Source: Tsukamurella sp. M9C (GTDB lineage: Bacteria; Actinomycetota; Actinomycetes; Mycobacteriales; Mycobacteriaceae). From it: DNA of 64,000 bases. The stretch spans positions 1-64,000 of the forward strand of contig NZ_JAIULG010000016.1 in assembly GCF_020169415.1 (NCBI RefSeq), in the 5' to 3' direction. The notes under the pieces were generated by a model. It had not been told where the DNA came from and made no database searches. It saw nothing but the letters and a program-made list of their open reading frames with translations. Positions 33,018 to 40,776 of the stretch are shown one piece after another. Within the stretch, counting starts at the first letter, position 1. Each line of letters begins with the position of its first letter. Made by a program: the position numbers and the translations under genes.

Positions 33018-34466
33018 ATGCGATCAGCCGTCCGCACCGCGCCCCGCGTCCTCCTCGTGCTGATCGCGATGCTGCTCGTCGTCGCGCCGCTGCCGGCGCA
33101 GGCCGACCCGGTGCCGCCGTCGGGCGGGGTGCTGCGGGTGGGCACCGAGGGCGTCTACCAGGTGTACAGCTACCACGACGATGCCGGGAAGCTCACGGGC
33201 TACGACGTCGAGATGATCACCGCCATCGCCGATAAGGCCGGGATGCGGGTGGAGTTCGTGGAGACGCCCTGGGACTCGATGTTCTCCGCGCTGGAGGCGA
33301 ACCGGCTGGACCTGGTGGCGAACCAGGTCGCCGCGAGTCCCGCCCGCGCCGCCAAGTACGACCTGTCCGACTCGTACAGCACGGCGAGCGGATCGATCCT
33401 GGTCCGCAAGGACGACGATGCGGTGAAGTCCCTGGACGACATCCGCGGCAGGCTCGCCGCCCAGAGCTCCACGAGCAGCTGGTCCGGCGTCGCGGAGAAG
33501 GCGGGCGCGCGGATCGAGCCGGTCGCGGGATTCACCGAAGCGGCGACGTTGCTCGCGCAGGGCCGCGTGGACGTGGTGGTCAACGACACGGGCGTGATCC
33601 GCAACTACCTCGCGGTCAACCACACGGCGCCGGTGAAGATCGCCGCCGAGACCCCCGACAAGTCCGAGTCGGTGTTCGCGGCCCGCAAGGGATCCGGGCT
33701 CATGCCGGCGATCAACCGCGGCCTCGCCGAGATCCGAGCCGACGGCACCGCCGAACGGATCTCGCAGAAGTACTTCGGCGCGGACAGTGCCGCGCCGAAG
33801 CAGTCCACCACCTGGGACCTGGTGCGGCGCAGCCTGGTTCCGCTACTGGAGGCCATGGTCACGAAGACCCTGCCGCTCACCGCGATCAGCTTCGCGATCG
33901 GACTCGTCCTCGCGCTGGCCGTCGCGCTCGCGCGGATGTCCGCCCGGCGTCTGCCCCGCGCGCTGGCGACGGTCTACATCTCGGTGATCCGCGGCACGCC
34001 GCTGCTGGTGCAGCTGGTGATCATCTTCTACGGCCTGCCCGCGCTCGGCCTGGTCTTCGATCCCTTCTTCGCGGCGGTGATCGCCTTCTCGCTCAACGTG
34101 GGCGGCTACGCGGCGGAGATCATCCGCGCCGCGATCGGCGCGGTGCCGCGCGGGCAGTGGGAGGCGGCCACCACGATCGGTATGGACTACAGCACCGCGC
34201 TGCGCCGGATCATCCTGCCGCAGGCCGCCCGCACCGCGACCCCGCCGCTCGCGAACACGCTGCTCTCGCTCGTCAAGGACACCTCGCTGGCGTCCACCAT
34301 CCTCGTGACCGAGGTGTTCCGGCAGGCGCAGATCGCCGCGGCACCCACGTTCGACTTCCTCGTCATGTACGTGGTCGCCGCCTGCTACTACTGGGTGGTC
34401 TGCCAGCTGCTGAGCGTGCTGCAGTCGCACCTCGAGAACCGATTCGAAAGGTACGTGGCGCGATGA
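33018..34466 (+). CDS. Fused amino-acid ABC transporter: substrate-binding protein and permease
   Basis: This 482-residue protein has a signal peptide (about 1-29, ending AQA), a type 3 solute-binding domain (LRVGTEGVYQVYSYHDDAGKL to about 250) and a HisM/GlnP-type permease domain from about 275 with five or so helices and the EAA-like motif GAVPRGQWEAATTIGMDYSTALRRIILPQA. Fusion of binding protein to permease is known in the polar amino acid family. The stop overlaps the ATPase start by four bases. No residue fixes the substrate; cystine or another polar amino acid is possible. Confidence 0.88.
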   Translation: MRSAVRTAPRVLLVLIAMLLVVAPLPAQADPVPPSGGVLRVGTEGVYQVYSYHDDAGKLTGYDVEMITAIADKAGMRVEFVETPWDSMFSALEANRLDLVANQVAASPARAAKYDLSDSYSTASGSILVRKDDDAVKSLDDIRGRLAAQSSTSSWSGVAEKAGARIEPVAGFTEAATLLAQGRVDVVVNDTGVIRNYLAVNHTAPVKIAAETPDKSESVFAARKGSGLMPAINRGLAEIRADGTAERISQKYFGADSAAPKQSTTWDLVRRSLVPLLEAMVTKTLPLTAISFAIGLVLALAVALARMSARRLPRALATVYISVIRGTPLLVQLVIIFYGLPALGLVFDPFFAAVIAFSLNVGGYAAEIIRAAIGAVPRGQWEAATTIGMDYSTALRRIILPQAARTATPPLANTLLSLVKDTSLASTILVTEVFRQAQIAAAPTFDFLVMYVVAACYYWVVCQLLSVLQSHLENRFERYVAR

Positions 34467-35218
34467 CCGACCTGATCTCGGTGCGCGGTCTGACCAAGTC
34501 CTTCGGCGAGGTGGAGGTGCTGCGTGGCATCGACTTCGCGGTCCCGGAGGGCACGGTCACGGTCATCATCGGGCCGTCCGGATCCGGGAAGACGACGGTG
34601 CTCCGCTCGCTCAATGCGCTCGAGCTGCCGGACGGGGGCACCGTCACCGTCGGCGACGCGACGGTGGACTTCGGGGCCGGCACGCCCGGCAAGGCCGAAC
34701 TGTCGCGCTACCGCGCGCAGAGCGCGATGGTCTTCCAGTCGCACAACCTCTTCCCGCACTTCACCGCGCTGCGGAACGTGACCGAGGGGCCCGTCGTCGT
34801 GCAGAAGCGCCCGGCGGCCGAGGTCGAGGCGGAGGCACGGGAGCTGCTCGCGCGGGTCGGGCTGAAGGACCACGCCGACAAGTACCCGCACCAACTCTCG
34901 GGCGGGCAGCAGCAGCGCGTCGGGATCGCGCGGGCCCTCGCGCTGCGGCCACGGGTCGTGCTGTTCGACGAGCCCACCTCGGCGCTCGACCCCGAGCTGG
35001 TCGGCGACGTCCTCACCGTGATGCGCGACCTGGCGACCGAGGGCCGCACGATGGTGGTGGTGACGCACGAGATGGCCTTCGCCCGCGAGGTCGCCGACCA
35101 GGTGCTGTTCGTCGACCGCGGCACCGTCCTCGAGGCGGGCCGCCCCGCCGACGTGATCGGCGCCCCGCAGCACGCGCGCACGCGGGAGTTCCTCGACCGC
35201 ATCCTGCGCCCGCTGTAG
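34463..35218 (+). CDS. Polar amino acid ABC transporter ATP-binding protein (GlnQ-like)
   Basis: The 251-residue ATPase has Walker A GPSGSGKTT near residue 35, Q-loop VFQSHNLFPH, signature LSGGQQQRVGIARAL, Walker B VVLFDEPTSALD and the switch His in VVVTHEM. It belongs to the GlnQ/HisP group and partners the preceding fused permease, with which it overlaps as ATGA. The pair forms a complete importer. Confidence 0.92.
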   Translation: MTDLISVRGLTKSFGEVEVLRGIDFAVPEGTVTVIIGPSGSGKTTVLRSLNALELPDGGTVTVGDATVDFGAGTPGKAELSRYRAQSAMVFQSHNLFPHFTALRNVTEGPVVVQKRPAAEVEAEARELLARVGLKDHADKYPHQLSGGQQQRVGIARALALRPRVVLFDEPTSALDPELVGDVLTVMRDLATEGRTMVVVTHEMAFAREVADQVLFVDRGTVLEAGRPADVIGAPQHARTREFLDRILRPL

Positions 35219-35268
35219 GGCGGAAACCGGGTCGCGGGCGCACCGCGCGGGTCTCTACGCTCGACGAC

Positions 35269-35901
35269 ATGGCGCATGCACGCAGACCGGTGACCACCGA
35301 GGCGGAGCTCCGGGCCGTGGTGCCCGAGCCGATCCCGCGGATCCGCGACAAGGCCCGCCCCGAACTGCACGAGGTGCACCGGCTGTTCCTCGCGGCCGCG
35401 CGGCTCTACTTCGTCGCCACGTCGGGCCCGGGTGGGCTCGACGTCTCGCCGAAGGGCGATCCGGCGGGCGGCGTCCTCGTGCTGGACGACCGGACGATCG
35501 CGCTGCCCGACCGGCCGGGGAACCGCCGCGTGGACGGCCTGCGGAACCTCCTCGTCGATCCGCGCATCGCGCTCGAGTTCGTCATCCCCGGACGCGGCGA
35601 CACGCTGCGCGTCAACGGGACCGCGGCGGTGCTCGCCGATGCGCCCTACGCACCCCGGATGGCGGTGGGGGAGAAGCTGCCCCAGCTCATCGTCGAGGTC
35701 GCGATCGACGAGGCCTTCTTCCACTGCAGCAAGGCCTTCCTCCGCTCGGAGGCGTGGGAACCGTCGTCCTGGGCGACGACGGACGACGACCGCGGCGTGC
35801 CCAGGCGCGCCGTCATCGCCAAAACGTTGGAGCGGCCGGAGGACTCGCTCGAAGAACTGGACCGCTACTACGGCGAGGGATACGGCCGTGAGCTCTACTG
35901 A
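35269..35901 (+). CDS. Pyridoxamine 5'-phosphate oxidase family protein (MSMEG_1061-type)
   Basis: The 210-residue protein has a split-barrel flavin fold: RLYFVATSGPGGLDVSPKGDPAGGVLVLDDRTIALPDRPGNRRVDGLRNLL, where the DRPGN region binds the flavin phosphate in this group, and VAIDEAFFHCSKAFLRSEAW near 145. The wording matches actinobacterial MSMEG_1061-type PPOX proteins. Substrate unknown. TACGCT ends 7 nt before the ATG. The following PhzF gene overlaps its end. Confidence 0.82.
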   Translation: MAHARRPVTTEAELRAVVPEPIPRIRDKARPELHEVHRLFLAAARLYFVATSGPGGLDVSPKGDPAGGVLVLDDRTIALPDRPGNRRVDGLRNLLVDPRIALEFVIPGRGDTLRVNGTAAVLADAPYAPRMAVGEKLPQLIVEVAIDEAFFHCSKAFLRSEAWEPSSWATTDDDRGVPRRAVIAKTLERPEDSLEELDRYYGEGYGRELY

Positions 35902-36736
35902 ACGCATGCACCGCTTCCGCCAGGTCGACGTCTTCTCCTCCGAACCGTTGCTGGGCAACCCGGTGGCGGTGGTGCACGACGCCGACGACCTCGCCGACGA
36001 GCAGATGGCGGCGTTCGCACGCTGGACGAACCTCAGCGAGACCACCTTCCTGCTCCGCCCGACGGACCCGGCGGCCGACTACCGGCTCCGGATCTTCACA
36101 CCCGGCGGCGAGCTGCCCTTCGCCGGGCACCCGACGCTGGGCAGTGCCCACGCGTGGCTGGAGGACGGCGGCGTCCCGGCGACGGCCGGCACCGTCGTGC
36201 AGGAGTGCGGCGCCGGCCTGGTGCGCCTGCGCCGCGGGTCGACGCTCGCCTTCGCCGCGCCGCCGCTCGTCCGCAGTGGCCCCGCGGACGCGGACACCGT
36301 CGACCGGATCGCCGCGGGCCTGCGAGTCCCGGCCGGAGAGGTCGTCGCCGCCGAATGGGTGGACAACGGCCCCGGCTGGGTGGCCGCGCGGCTGCGGAAC
36401 GCGGACGCGGTCCTCGCCGTGCGGCCCGACTTCGCGGCGATGGGGGAGCTCAACGTCGGTGTGGTGGGCCGGTATCCGGCGGGCGGCGACGCGGACGTCG
36501 AGGTCCGCGCCTTCTGCCCGTCGCTCGCGGTGCCCGAGGACCCGGTGACGGGCTCGCTCAACGCCGGTCTGGCGCAGTGGCTGATCGGCACCGGTGAGCT
36601 GCCGGAGCGCTACACCGCGTCCCAGGGCACCGCGCTCGGCCGCCGCGGCCGCGTGCACGTCGAGCGGGACGGCGACACGATCTGGATCGGCGGCGCCACG
36701 AGCACCACGATCCGCGGCGAGCTCAATCTGGCGTGA
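35888..36736 (+). CDS. PhzF family isomerase/epimerase
   Basis: The roughly 282-residue product has RQVDVFSSEPLLGNPVAVV at the start, the catalytic Glu in TNLSETTFLL, the first-domain motif FTPGGELPFAGHPTLGSAHAWL, and PSLAVPEDPVTGSLNAGLAQWL in the second domain, all PhzF hallmarks. GAGGGA lies seven bases before a GTG at 35888; an ATG at 35906 is the alternative and matches the usual family start. Reaction unknown. Its stop abuts the convergent PIN-domain stop as TGATCA. Confidence 0.85.
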   Translation: MSSTERMHRFRQVDVFSSEPLLGNPVAVVHDADDLADEQMAAFARWTNLSETTFLLRPTDPAADYRLRIFTPGGELPFAGHPTLGSAHAWLEDGGVPATAGTVVQECGAGLVRLRRGSTLAFAAPPLVRSGPADADTVDRIAAGLRVPAGEVVAAEWVDNGPGWVAARLRNADAVLAVRPDFAAMGELNVGVVGRYPAGGDADVEVRAFCPSLAVPEDPVTGSLNAGLAQWLIGTGELPERYTASQGTALGRRGRVHVERDGDTIWIGGATSTTIRGELNLA

Positions 36737-37159
36737 TCAATCCTCGATCGCCGAGCCGATGCCGTACGTCGCCGCCCCGGCGCGCAGCCGGGCGTCGAAG
36801 GTCGCCACGGCCACCGCGCCGGTCCCGTCCTCTGCCGCGTCGACGGCGGTGAGGATCACCGCGGCGTCGGGGAGTTTCACGCGCGCGTCGTGCCGGATCC
36901 GCGCCAGGCGCGGGGCGAAGGACGGGGGAAGGTCACGTCGTCGGAGACCGAGATCCGCGAGTTCCGTTTCGGCGCTGCCCACCTCGCCGCTGCCGACTGC
37001 GCCCACGAGGTACTCGGCCACGGTCAACTCGCTCGCGGCGATCTCGTCGCCCCGGCCGATCGCGCCGAGCACCACAGCGGATGCCTTGCCGTGGAAAGGA
37101 TCGTCGTCCTTGAAGAACGCGATGAGCACGCTCGCGTCGAGGACGACTACTCCGGCCAC
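36737..37159 (-). CDS. PIN domain ribonuclease, VapC-like toxin
   Basis: The 140-residue protein has the PIN acidic set: Asp in VVLDASVLIAFF, Glu in ASELTVAEYLVG, Asp in KLPDAAVILTAV and Asp in VATFDARLR. It is translationally coupled to the upstream antitoxin gene, overlapping it by 13 bases with a GTG start. VapC toxins cut RNA, often tRNA, when freed from the antitoxin. Confidence 0.85.
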   Translation of the reverse strand: MAGVVVLDASVLIAFFKDDDPFHGKASAVVLGAIGRGDEIAASELTVAEYLVGAVGSGEVGSAETELADLGLRRRDLPPSFAPRLARIRHDARVKLPDAAVILTAVDAAEDGTGAVAVATFDARLRAGAATYGIGSAIED

Positions 37160-37416
37160 TCGGACCTCAGCTCCTCGAGGTAGCCGTCCGGGAACCATTT
37201 CGTGCGACTGCCCGCGAGTCGCGTCGCGACCGCGAGGCGCCGCTCGATCTCGCTGTCCGACGACTCCTCGACGGCCTCCGCACCTGCGGCGATCAGCTCG
37301 CGCAGCAGGCGCGACGGGCTCTCGGCGTGCGCCGGCCACCGCCGTCGGGCGATCTCCAGCGCGCGCGTGACCTCGGGGGTCTCCGTGATCGCGTGGCGCG
37401 GCCGGGTCGTGGGCAT
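37147..37416 (-). CDS. VapB-like antitoxin
   Basis: The 89-residue protein has a basic start (MPTTRPRHAITETPEVTRAL), a helical middle with PSRLLRELIAAG and an acidic C-terminus ending in KWFPDGYLEELRSEWPE, the probable toxin-neutralising segment. I do not recognise the exact antitoxin family; the partner PIN gene defines it. A TACACT box lies just upstream inside one arm of a perfect 10-base inverted repeat, as expected for an autoregulated antitoxin. Confidence 0.75.
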   Translation of the reverse strand: MPTTRPRHAITETPEVTRALEIARRRWPAHAESPSRLLRELIAAGAEAVEESSDSEIERRLAVATRLAGSRTKWFPDGYLEELRSEWPE

Positions 37417-37422
37417 ACCCGA

Positions 37423-37451
37423 GTGTAACACCGGAGAACGAGGTGTTACAC
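37423..37451. promoter_or_regulatory. Perfect inverted repeat GTGTAACACC-N9-GGTGTTACAC
   Basis: Ten-base arms at 37423-37432 and 37442-37451 flank nine bases. The repeat overlaps the nagA stop codon at one end and the antitoxin -10 box at the other. Without a T-tract it is more likely the toxin-antitoxin operator than a terminator, though it could also fold in the nagA message. Confidence 0.7.
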
Positions 37452-38600
37452 CTGCTCGCCGCCGCGGAGCACCCGGAGGAGCTCCAGGCCGGCGGAGAGC
37501 TCCACCACGTCGGCACGCAGGCCGGCGGCGAGCTCGCCGCGGTCCTTGAGGCCCAGCAGCCGGGCGGGCGTGGTCGCCCCGGCGCGCGCGGCGTCGGCGA
37601 GCGACACCCCCGAGTGCCGGACGGCGCGCACCACCACGTCGAGCACCGACGAGGTGCCGCCGGCGATGGCGCCCGGCGTCCCGTCGGGCGTGGTCAGGCG
37701 CGCGACGCCACCCCCGACGGTGACCTCCAGCGGCCCGAGCGAGTACTGGCCGTCGGGCATCCCGGCGGCCTGCATGGCGTCGGACACCAGCGCGATGTGG
37801 TCCGGCCCGACGGTCGCGAAGACCATCGCGACGGTGCCGGCGGCGAGGTGCACCCCGTCGCCGATGATCTCCGCGACCGCGTGGCCCTCGCCCGCCGCCT
37901 GCAGCGCGGCACCCACGGCGCCGGGGTGCCGGTGGTGCATCGGGTGCATGCCGTTGAACAGGTGCGTGATGCTGACCGGGCCGTCCGGGGTGCCGAGCGC
38001 GGCGGCCACGGTGTCGTAGTCGCCGGCGGTGTGCCCGACGGATACGACGGCGCCGGCCGCGGAGAGCTGCCGCGCCAGGTCGGCGAAGTGCGCGGTCTCG
38101 GCGGCGACGGTCATCGAGGAGATCCGGCCGCCCGCGGCGTCGAGCAGCGCCGCGAGCAGCGCCGGGTCGCCGTCGATGATGTACCGCGGGTCCTGCGCGC
38201 CGCACACCTCCTGCGCGAGGAAGGGGCCCTCCAGGTGCAGCCCGGCGACGGTGCCGTCGTCCACGAGCGGCGCGAGCGTCGCGATCCGCTCGAGCAGCTT
38301 CTCCGGCGCCGCGGAGACCAGCGAGGCGAGCAGTGTCGTCGTGCCGCGGCCGAGGTGGTGCGCGGCGGCCGCGCGGGCACCGTCGGCGTCCGAGTCCGGG
38401 AAGCCGAAGCCCCCGCCCCCGTGGCAGTGCACGTCGATCATGCCGGGCAGGTAGACGCGCTCCGACGATGCCGGCAGCGTCGCGGCCGGGAAGGCGGACG
38501 CGGGTCCGACCTCCGCGATCCGGCCGTCCGCGAGGGCCAGGACACCGTCGTCGATCGCCCCGGAGGGCGTGACGACGGTGCCGCGCAGGAGCTCGCTCAA
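37446..38600 (-). CDS. nagA: N-acetylglucosamine-6-phosphate deacetylase
   Basis: The 384-residue amidohydrolase has HCHGGGGFGF near residue 59, LHLEGPFL near 121 with the metal Glu, VSVGHTAGDYD, HLFNGMHPMHHR and the catalytic Asp in LVSDAMQAAG. It deacetylates GlcNAc-6-phosphate to glucosamine-6-phosphate. Its start overlaps the PTS EIIC stop, so import and deacetylation are coupled. The product of MurQ (43873) is also its substrate. No nagB is in the window. Confidence 0.93.
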   Translation of the reverse strand: MSELLRGTVVTPSGAIDDGVLALADGRIAEVGPASAFPAATLPASSERVYLPGMIDVHCHGGGGFGFPDSDADGARAAAAHHLGRGTTTLLASLVSAAPEKLLERIATLAPLVDDGTVAGLHLEGPFLAQEVCGAQDPRYIIDGDPALLAALLDAAGGRISSMTVAAETAHFADLARQLSAAGAVVSVGHTAGDYDTVAAALGTPDGPVSITHLFNGMHPMHHRHPGAVGAALQAAGEGHAVAEIIGDGVHLAAGTVAMVFATVGPDHIALVSDAMQAAGMPDGQYSLGPLEVTVGGGVARLTTPDGTPGAIAGGTSSVLDVVVRAVRHSGVSLADAARAGATTPARLLGLKDRGELAAGLRADVVELSAGLELLRVLRGGEQV

Positions 38601-39832
38601 GCCGTGGCCTCCGCTTCCATGTCCTCGTCCTCGCGACCGGGGGTCTTGAGGTTGCGCCGCTTGATGATGAAGCTGAACGAGAAGTAGTAGATCACGGCGT
38701 AGACCAGGCCCATCGGGATGAGCAGCAGCGGTTTGTTCGCCAGCCCGAAGTTGAGCACGTAGTCGATGGCGCCGGCGGAGAACGTGAAGCCGTGGTGGAT
38801 GTCCAGCCAGTTCGCGATGAGGAGCGAACTGCCGGTGAGCAGCGCGTGGAGCAGCAGCAGCGGCCAGGCCACGAAGATGAAGGAGAACTCGAGCGGCTCG
38901 GTGATGCCGGTGATGAAGCTGGTGAGCGCGACGGACAGCATGATGCCGCCGACCACCTTGCGGTTCTCGGGCTTGGCGCAGCGGTAGATGGCGAACGCCG
39001 CGGCGGGCAGGCCGAACATCATGATGGGGAAGAAGCCGGTCATGAACGTGCCCGCGGTGGGATCGCCCTGCATGAACCGGGCGATGTCGCCGTGCACCAC
39101 GGTGCCGTTCGCGCCCTGGTAGTCGCCGAGGACGAACCAGACCACGGAGTTGATGATGTGGTGCAGGCCGAGCGGTAGCAGCAGGCGGTTGACGGTGCCG
39201 TACACGCCGCCGCCGACCACGGAGTGTTCGGCGACCCAGTTGGCGAGACTGGTCAGGCCGGCGTTGAACAGCGGGTAGGCGAAGGACATGAGCACGCCGA
39301 CGACGATCGCGCCCGAGGCGGTGAGGATCGGGACCAGGCGGCGGCCGGAGAAGAAGCCGATGTAGTCGGGCAGCTTCGTCTTGTAGTACTTCTGCCAGAG
39401 CATCGCCGACATGATGCCGATGACGATGCCGCCCAGCACGCCGTACTCGACGAGGGCCTGCTTGCCGTCCTTGTCGAGCTTGCCCGCGAGCACCACGGGC
39501 GACATGGCCTTCTCGACGGCCTGGAACGACAGGTATCCGACGAGTGCGGCGAGCGCGGTGGAACCGTCGGCCTTCTTGGCCCAGCCGATCGCGATGCCGA
39601 CCGCGAACAACATGCCGAGGTTGGCGAACAGCGCGTTGCCCGCGCCGCCGATGACCGCGGCGACGGTCTTCATGGAGTCGAATCTGCCGAGGAGGTCGTC
39701 CTGGCCGAGGCGCAGCAGGATGCCCGCCGCGGGCAGCACCGCGATGGGCAGCATGAGGCTGCGCCCGAGTTTCTGGAGACCGCTCAGATCGAGCCGTCGT
39801 GCTGATATACCGGATCCGGATGAGGAACTCAT
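38597..39832 (-). CDS. PTS EIIC permease, N-acetylglucosamine type (NagE-like)
   Basis: This 411-residue protein has about ten membrane segments and the glucose-family EIIC pattern: LQKLGRSLMLPIAVLPAAGILLRLG near residue 20, the ITEPLEFSFIFVAP-type loop (here GITEPLEFSFIFVAW) near 300 and LTGSSLLIANWL. It lacks fused EIIB and EIIA domains, which are encoded separately on the other strand. It forms an operon with nagA, indicating GlcNAc as substrate. Confidence 0.88.
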   Translation of the reverse strand: MSSSSGSGISARRLDLSGLQKLGRSLMLPIAVLPAAGILLRLGQDDLLGRFDSMKTVAAVIGGAGNALFANLGMLFAVGIAIGWAKKADGSTALAALVGYLSFQAVEKAMSPVVLAGKLDKDGKQALVEYGVLGGIVIGIMSAMLWQKYYKTKLPDYIGFFSGRRLVPILTASGAIVVGVLMSFAYPLFNAGLTSLANWVAEHSVVGGGVYGTVNRLLLPLGLHHIINSVVWFVLGDYQGANGTVVHGDIARFMQGDPTAGTFMTGFFPIMMFGLPAAAFAIYRCAKPENRKVVGGIMLSVALTSFITGITEPLEFSFIFVAWPLLLLHALLTGSSLLIANWLDIHHGFTFSAGAIDYVLNFGLANKPLLLIPMGLVYAVIYYFSFSFIIKRRNLKTPGREDEDMEAEATA

Positions 39833-39872
39833 TTTTCGCTCCTGTCGAGGGACGAGTCCACTAGGCTGACGA

Positions 39873-39886
39873 CAGGTTATAACCAG
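39873..39886. promoter_or_regulatory. DasR/NagR-like operator CAGGTTATAACCAG
   Basis: A perfect GGTTATAACC palindrome (39875-39884) lies between the divergent EIIC and EIIB genes. It differs by only two symmetric positions from CAGGTCATGACCAG at 50072-50085, upstream of the HutC-type GntR gene, so that regulator probably controls both PTS operons and itself. Confidence 0.75.
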
Positions 39887-39937
39887 TTCGGCCCGGCGTG
39901 AGTCGGTTTCCCCGAACCTCTCCGAAAGGCGGCAGGA

Positions 39938-40165
39938 ATGTCGAAGGCGCAGGACATCGTGAACGGGCTCGGCGGGGCCGACAACATCGAAGAGGTGGAG
40001 GGCTGCATCACCCGCCTCCGCTGTGAGGTCAAGGACACCGGCCTCGTGGACCAGGCCGCGCTCAAGAAGCTCTCGCACGGCGTGATGGTCGCCGGCTCGG
40101 CCGTGCAGGTCGTCGTGGGCCCGACCGCGGACGCGCTCGCCGAGGAAGTGCAGGACCTCCTGTGA
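39938..40165 (+). CDS. PTS EIIB protein, glucose/GlcNAc type
   Basis: The 75-residue single-domain protein has the phosphorylated Cys23 in GCITRLRCEV and the usual fold. It accepts phosphate from EIIA and gives it to the sugar in EIIC. Free-standing EIIB of this family, split from EIIC, is typical of some actinobacteria. It overlaps the EIIA gene by four bases. Confidence 0.9.
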   Translation: MSKAQDIVNGLGGADNIEEVEGCITRLRCEVKDTGLVDQAALKKLSHGVMVAGSAVQVVVGPTADALAEEVQDLL

Positions 40166-40617
40166 CCGAGGTGCTGGCACCGGTCGCCGGGCGGCTCGTG
40201 CCGCTCTCGGCCGTGCCGGATCAGGTCTTCGCCGGCGAGATGGTGGGCTCGGGGGTCGCCATCGAGCCGGCCGTGCCCGCCGACGGTGCCGAGGCCGTCG
40301 TCGTCTCGCCGGTGGCGGGGACGGTGCTCAAGCTGCATCCGCACGCCGCGATCGTGCTCGCGGACGGGGGTATCGGCGTCCTGGTGCATGTCGGAATCGA
40401 CACCGTGAATCTGAATGGTGAGGGATTCACGCTGCTGGCTGCGGAGAAGGCCAAGGTGGCAGCCGGGGATCCGTTGATTTCGTTCTCCCCGTCGGGTATT
40501 CGCGACCGAGGACTGAGTGCGATCTGCCCCGTCGTGGTGATGGATTCCCAACCCGGGTCCATTGCGAATCTTGAAGAACGTGATGTGGCCGCGGGGGATT
40601 GGATCTTTACTGTGTGA
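40162..40617 (+). CDS. PTS EIIA protein, glucose family (Crr-like)
   Basis: The 151-residue protein has the glucose-type EIIA pattern with His61 in KLHPHAAIVL and the phosphorylated His76 in GVLVHVGIDTVNLNG, and ends AAGDWIFTV-like. The GTG start overlaps EIIB. As the only EIIA here, it probably phosphorylates both the EIIB at 39938 and MurP at 44794, as Crr does in Escherichia coli. Confidence 0.9.
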   Translation: MTEVLAPVAGRLVPLSAVPDQVFAGEMVGSGVAIEPAVPADGAEAVVVSPVAGTVLKLHPHAAIVLADGGIGVLVHVGIDTVNLNGEGFTLLAAEKAKVAAGDPLISFSPSGIRDRGLSAICPVVVMDSQPGSIANLEERDVAAGDWIFTV

Positions 40618-40643
40618 ATGACACGTCGCTCGGGCGTGTTCAT
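40618..40643 (+). terminator. Weak hairpin after the EIIA gene
   Basis: ATGACACG at 40618-40625 pairs with CGTGTTCAT at 40635-40643 with one bulge and a nine-base loop, directly after the stop. There is no T-tract, so termination is uncertain. Confidence 0.3.
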
Positions 40644-40752
40644 CTGGTCACAGTGATCGAATGGAGGCGTAATCCTCTCACTATCTTGAGTACCGTGAGC
40701 GCGAATGTTGTCGGTTGGGGAAAGGTGGATGGCCTGTGGTGAGCTCGACGGG

Positions 40753-40773
40753 ACGCCTCGCTGAGGGAGGCGT
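40753..40773 (+). promoter_or_regulatory. Hairpin enclosing the ribosome site of the DUF445 gene
   Basis: ACGCCTC at 40753-40759 pairs perfectly with GAGGCGT at 40767-40773 across a seven-base loop. The GGGAGG ribosome site (40765-40770) lies partly in the loop and partly in the stem, three bases before the ATG at 40777, so the fold could limit translation. Confidence 0.5.
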
Positions 40774-40776
40774 GCG

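Noticed and set aside
37423-37451. Hairpin as a nagA terminator
   Set aside because: No T-tract on either strand, and one arm overlaps the antitoxin -10 box, so an operator fits better.
38597-39832. PTS EIIC seemingly truncated for lack of EIIB
   Set aside because: EIIB and EIIA are present as separate intact genes at 39938 and 40162, so the split is an arrangement, not damage.
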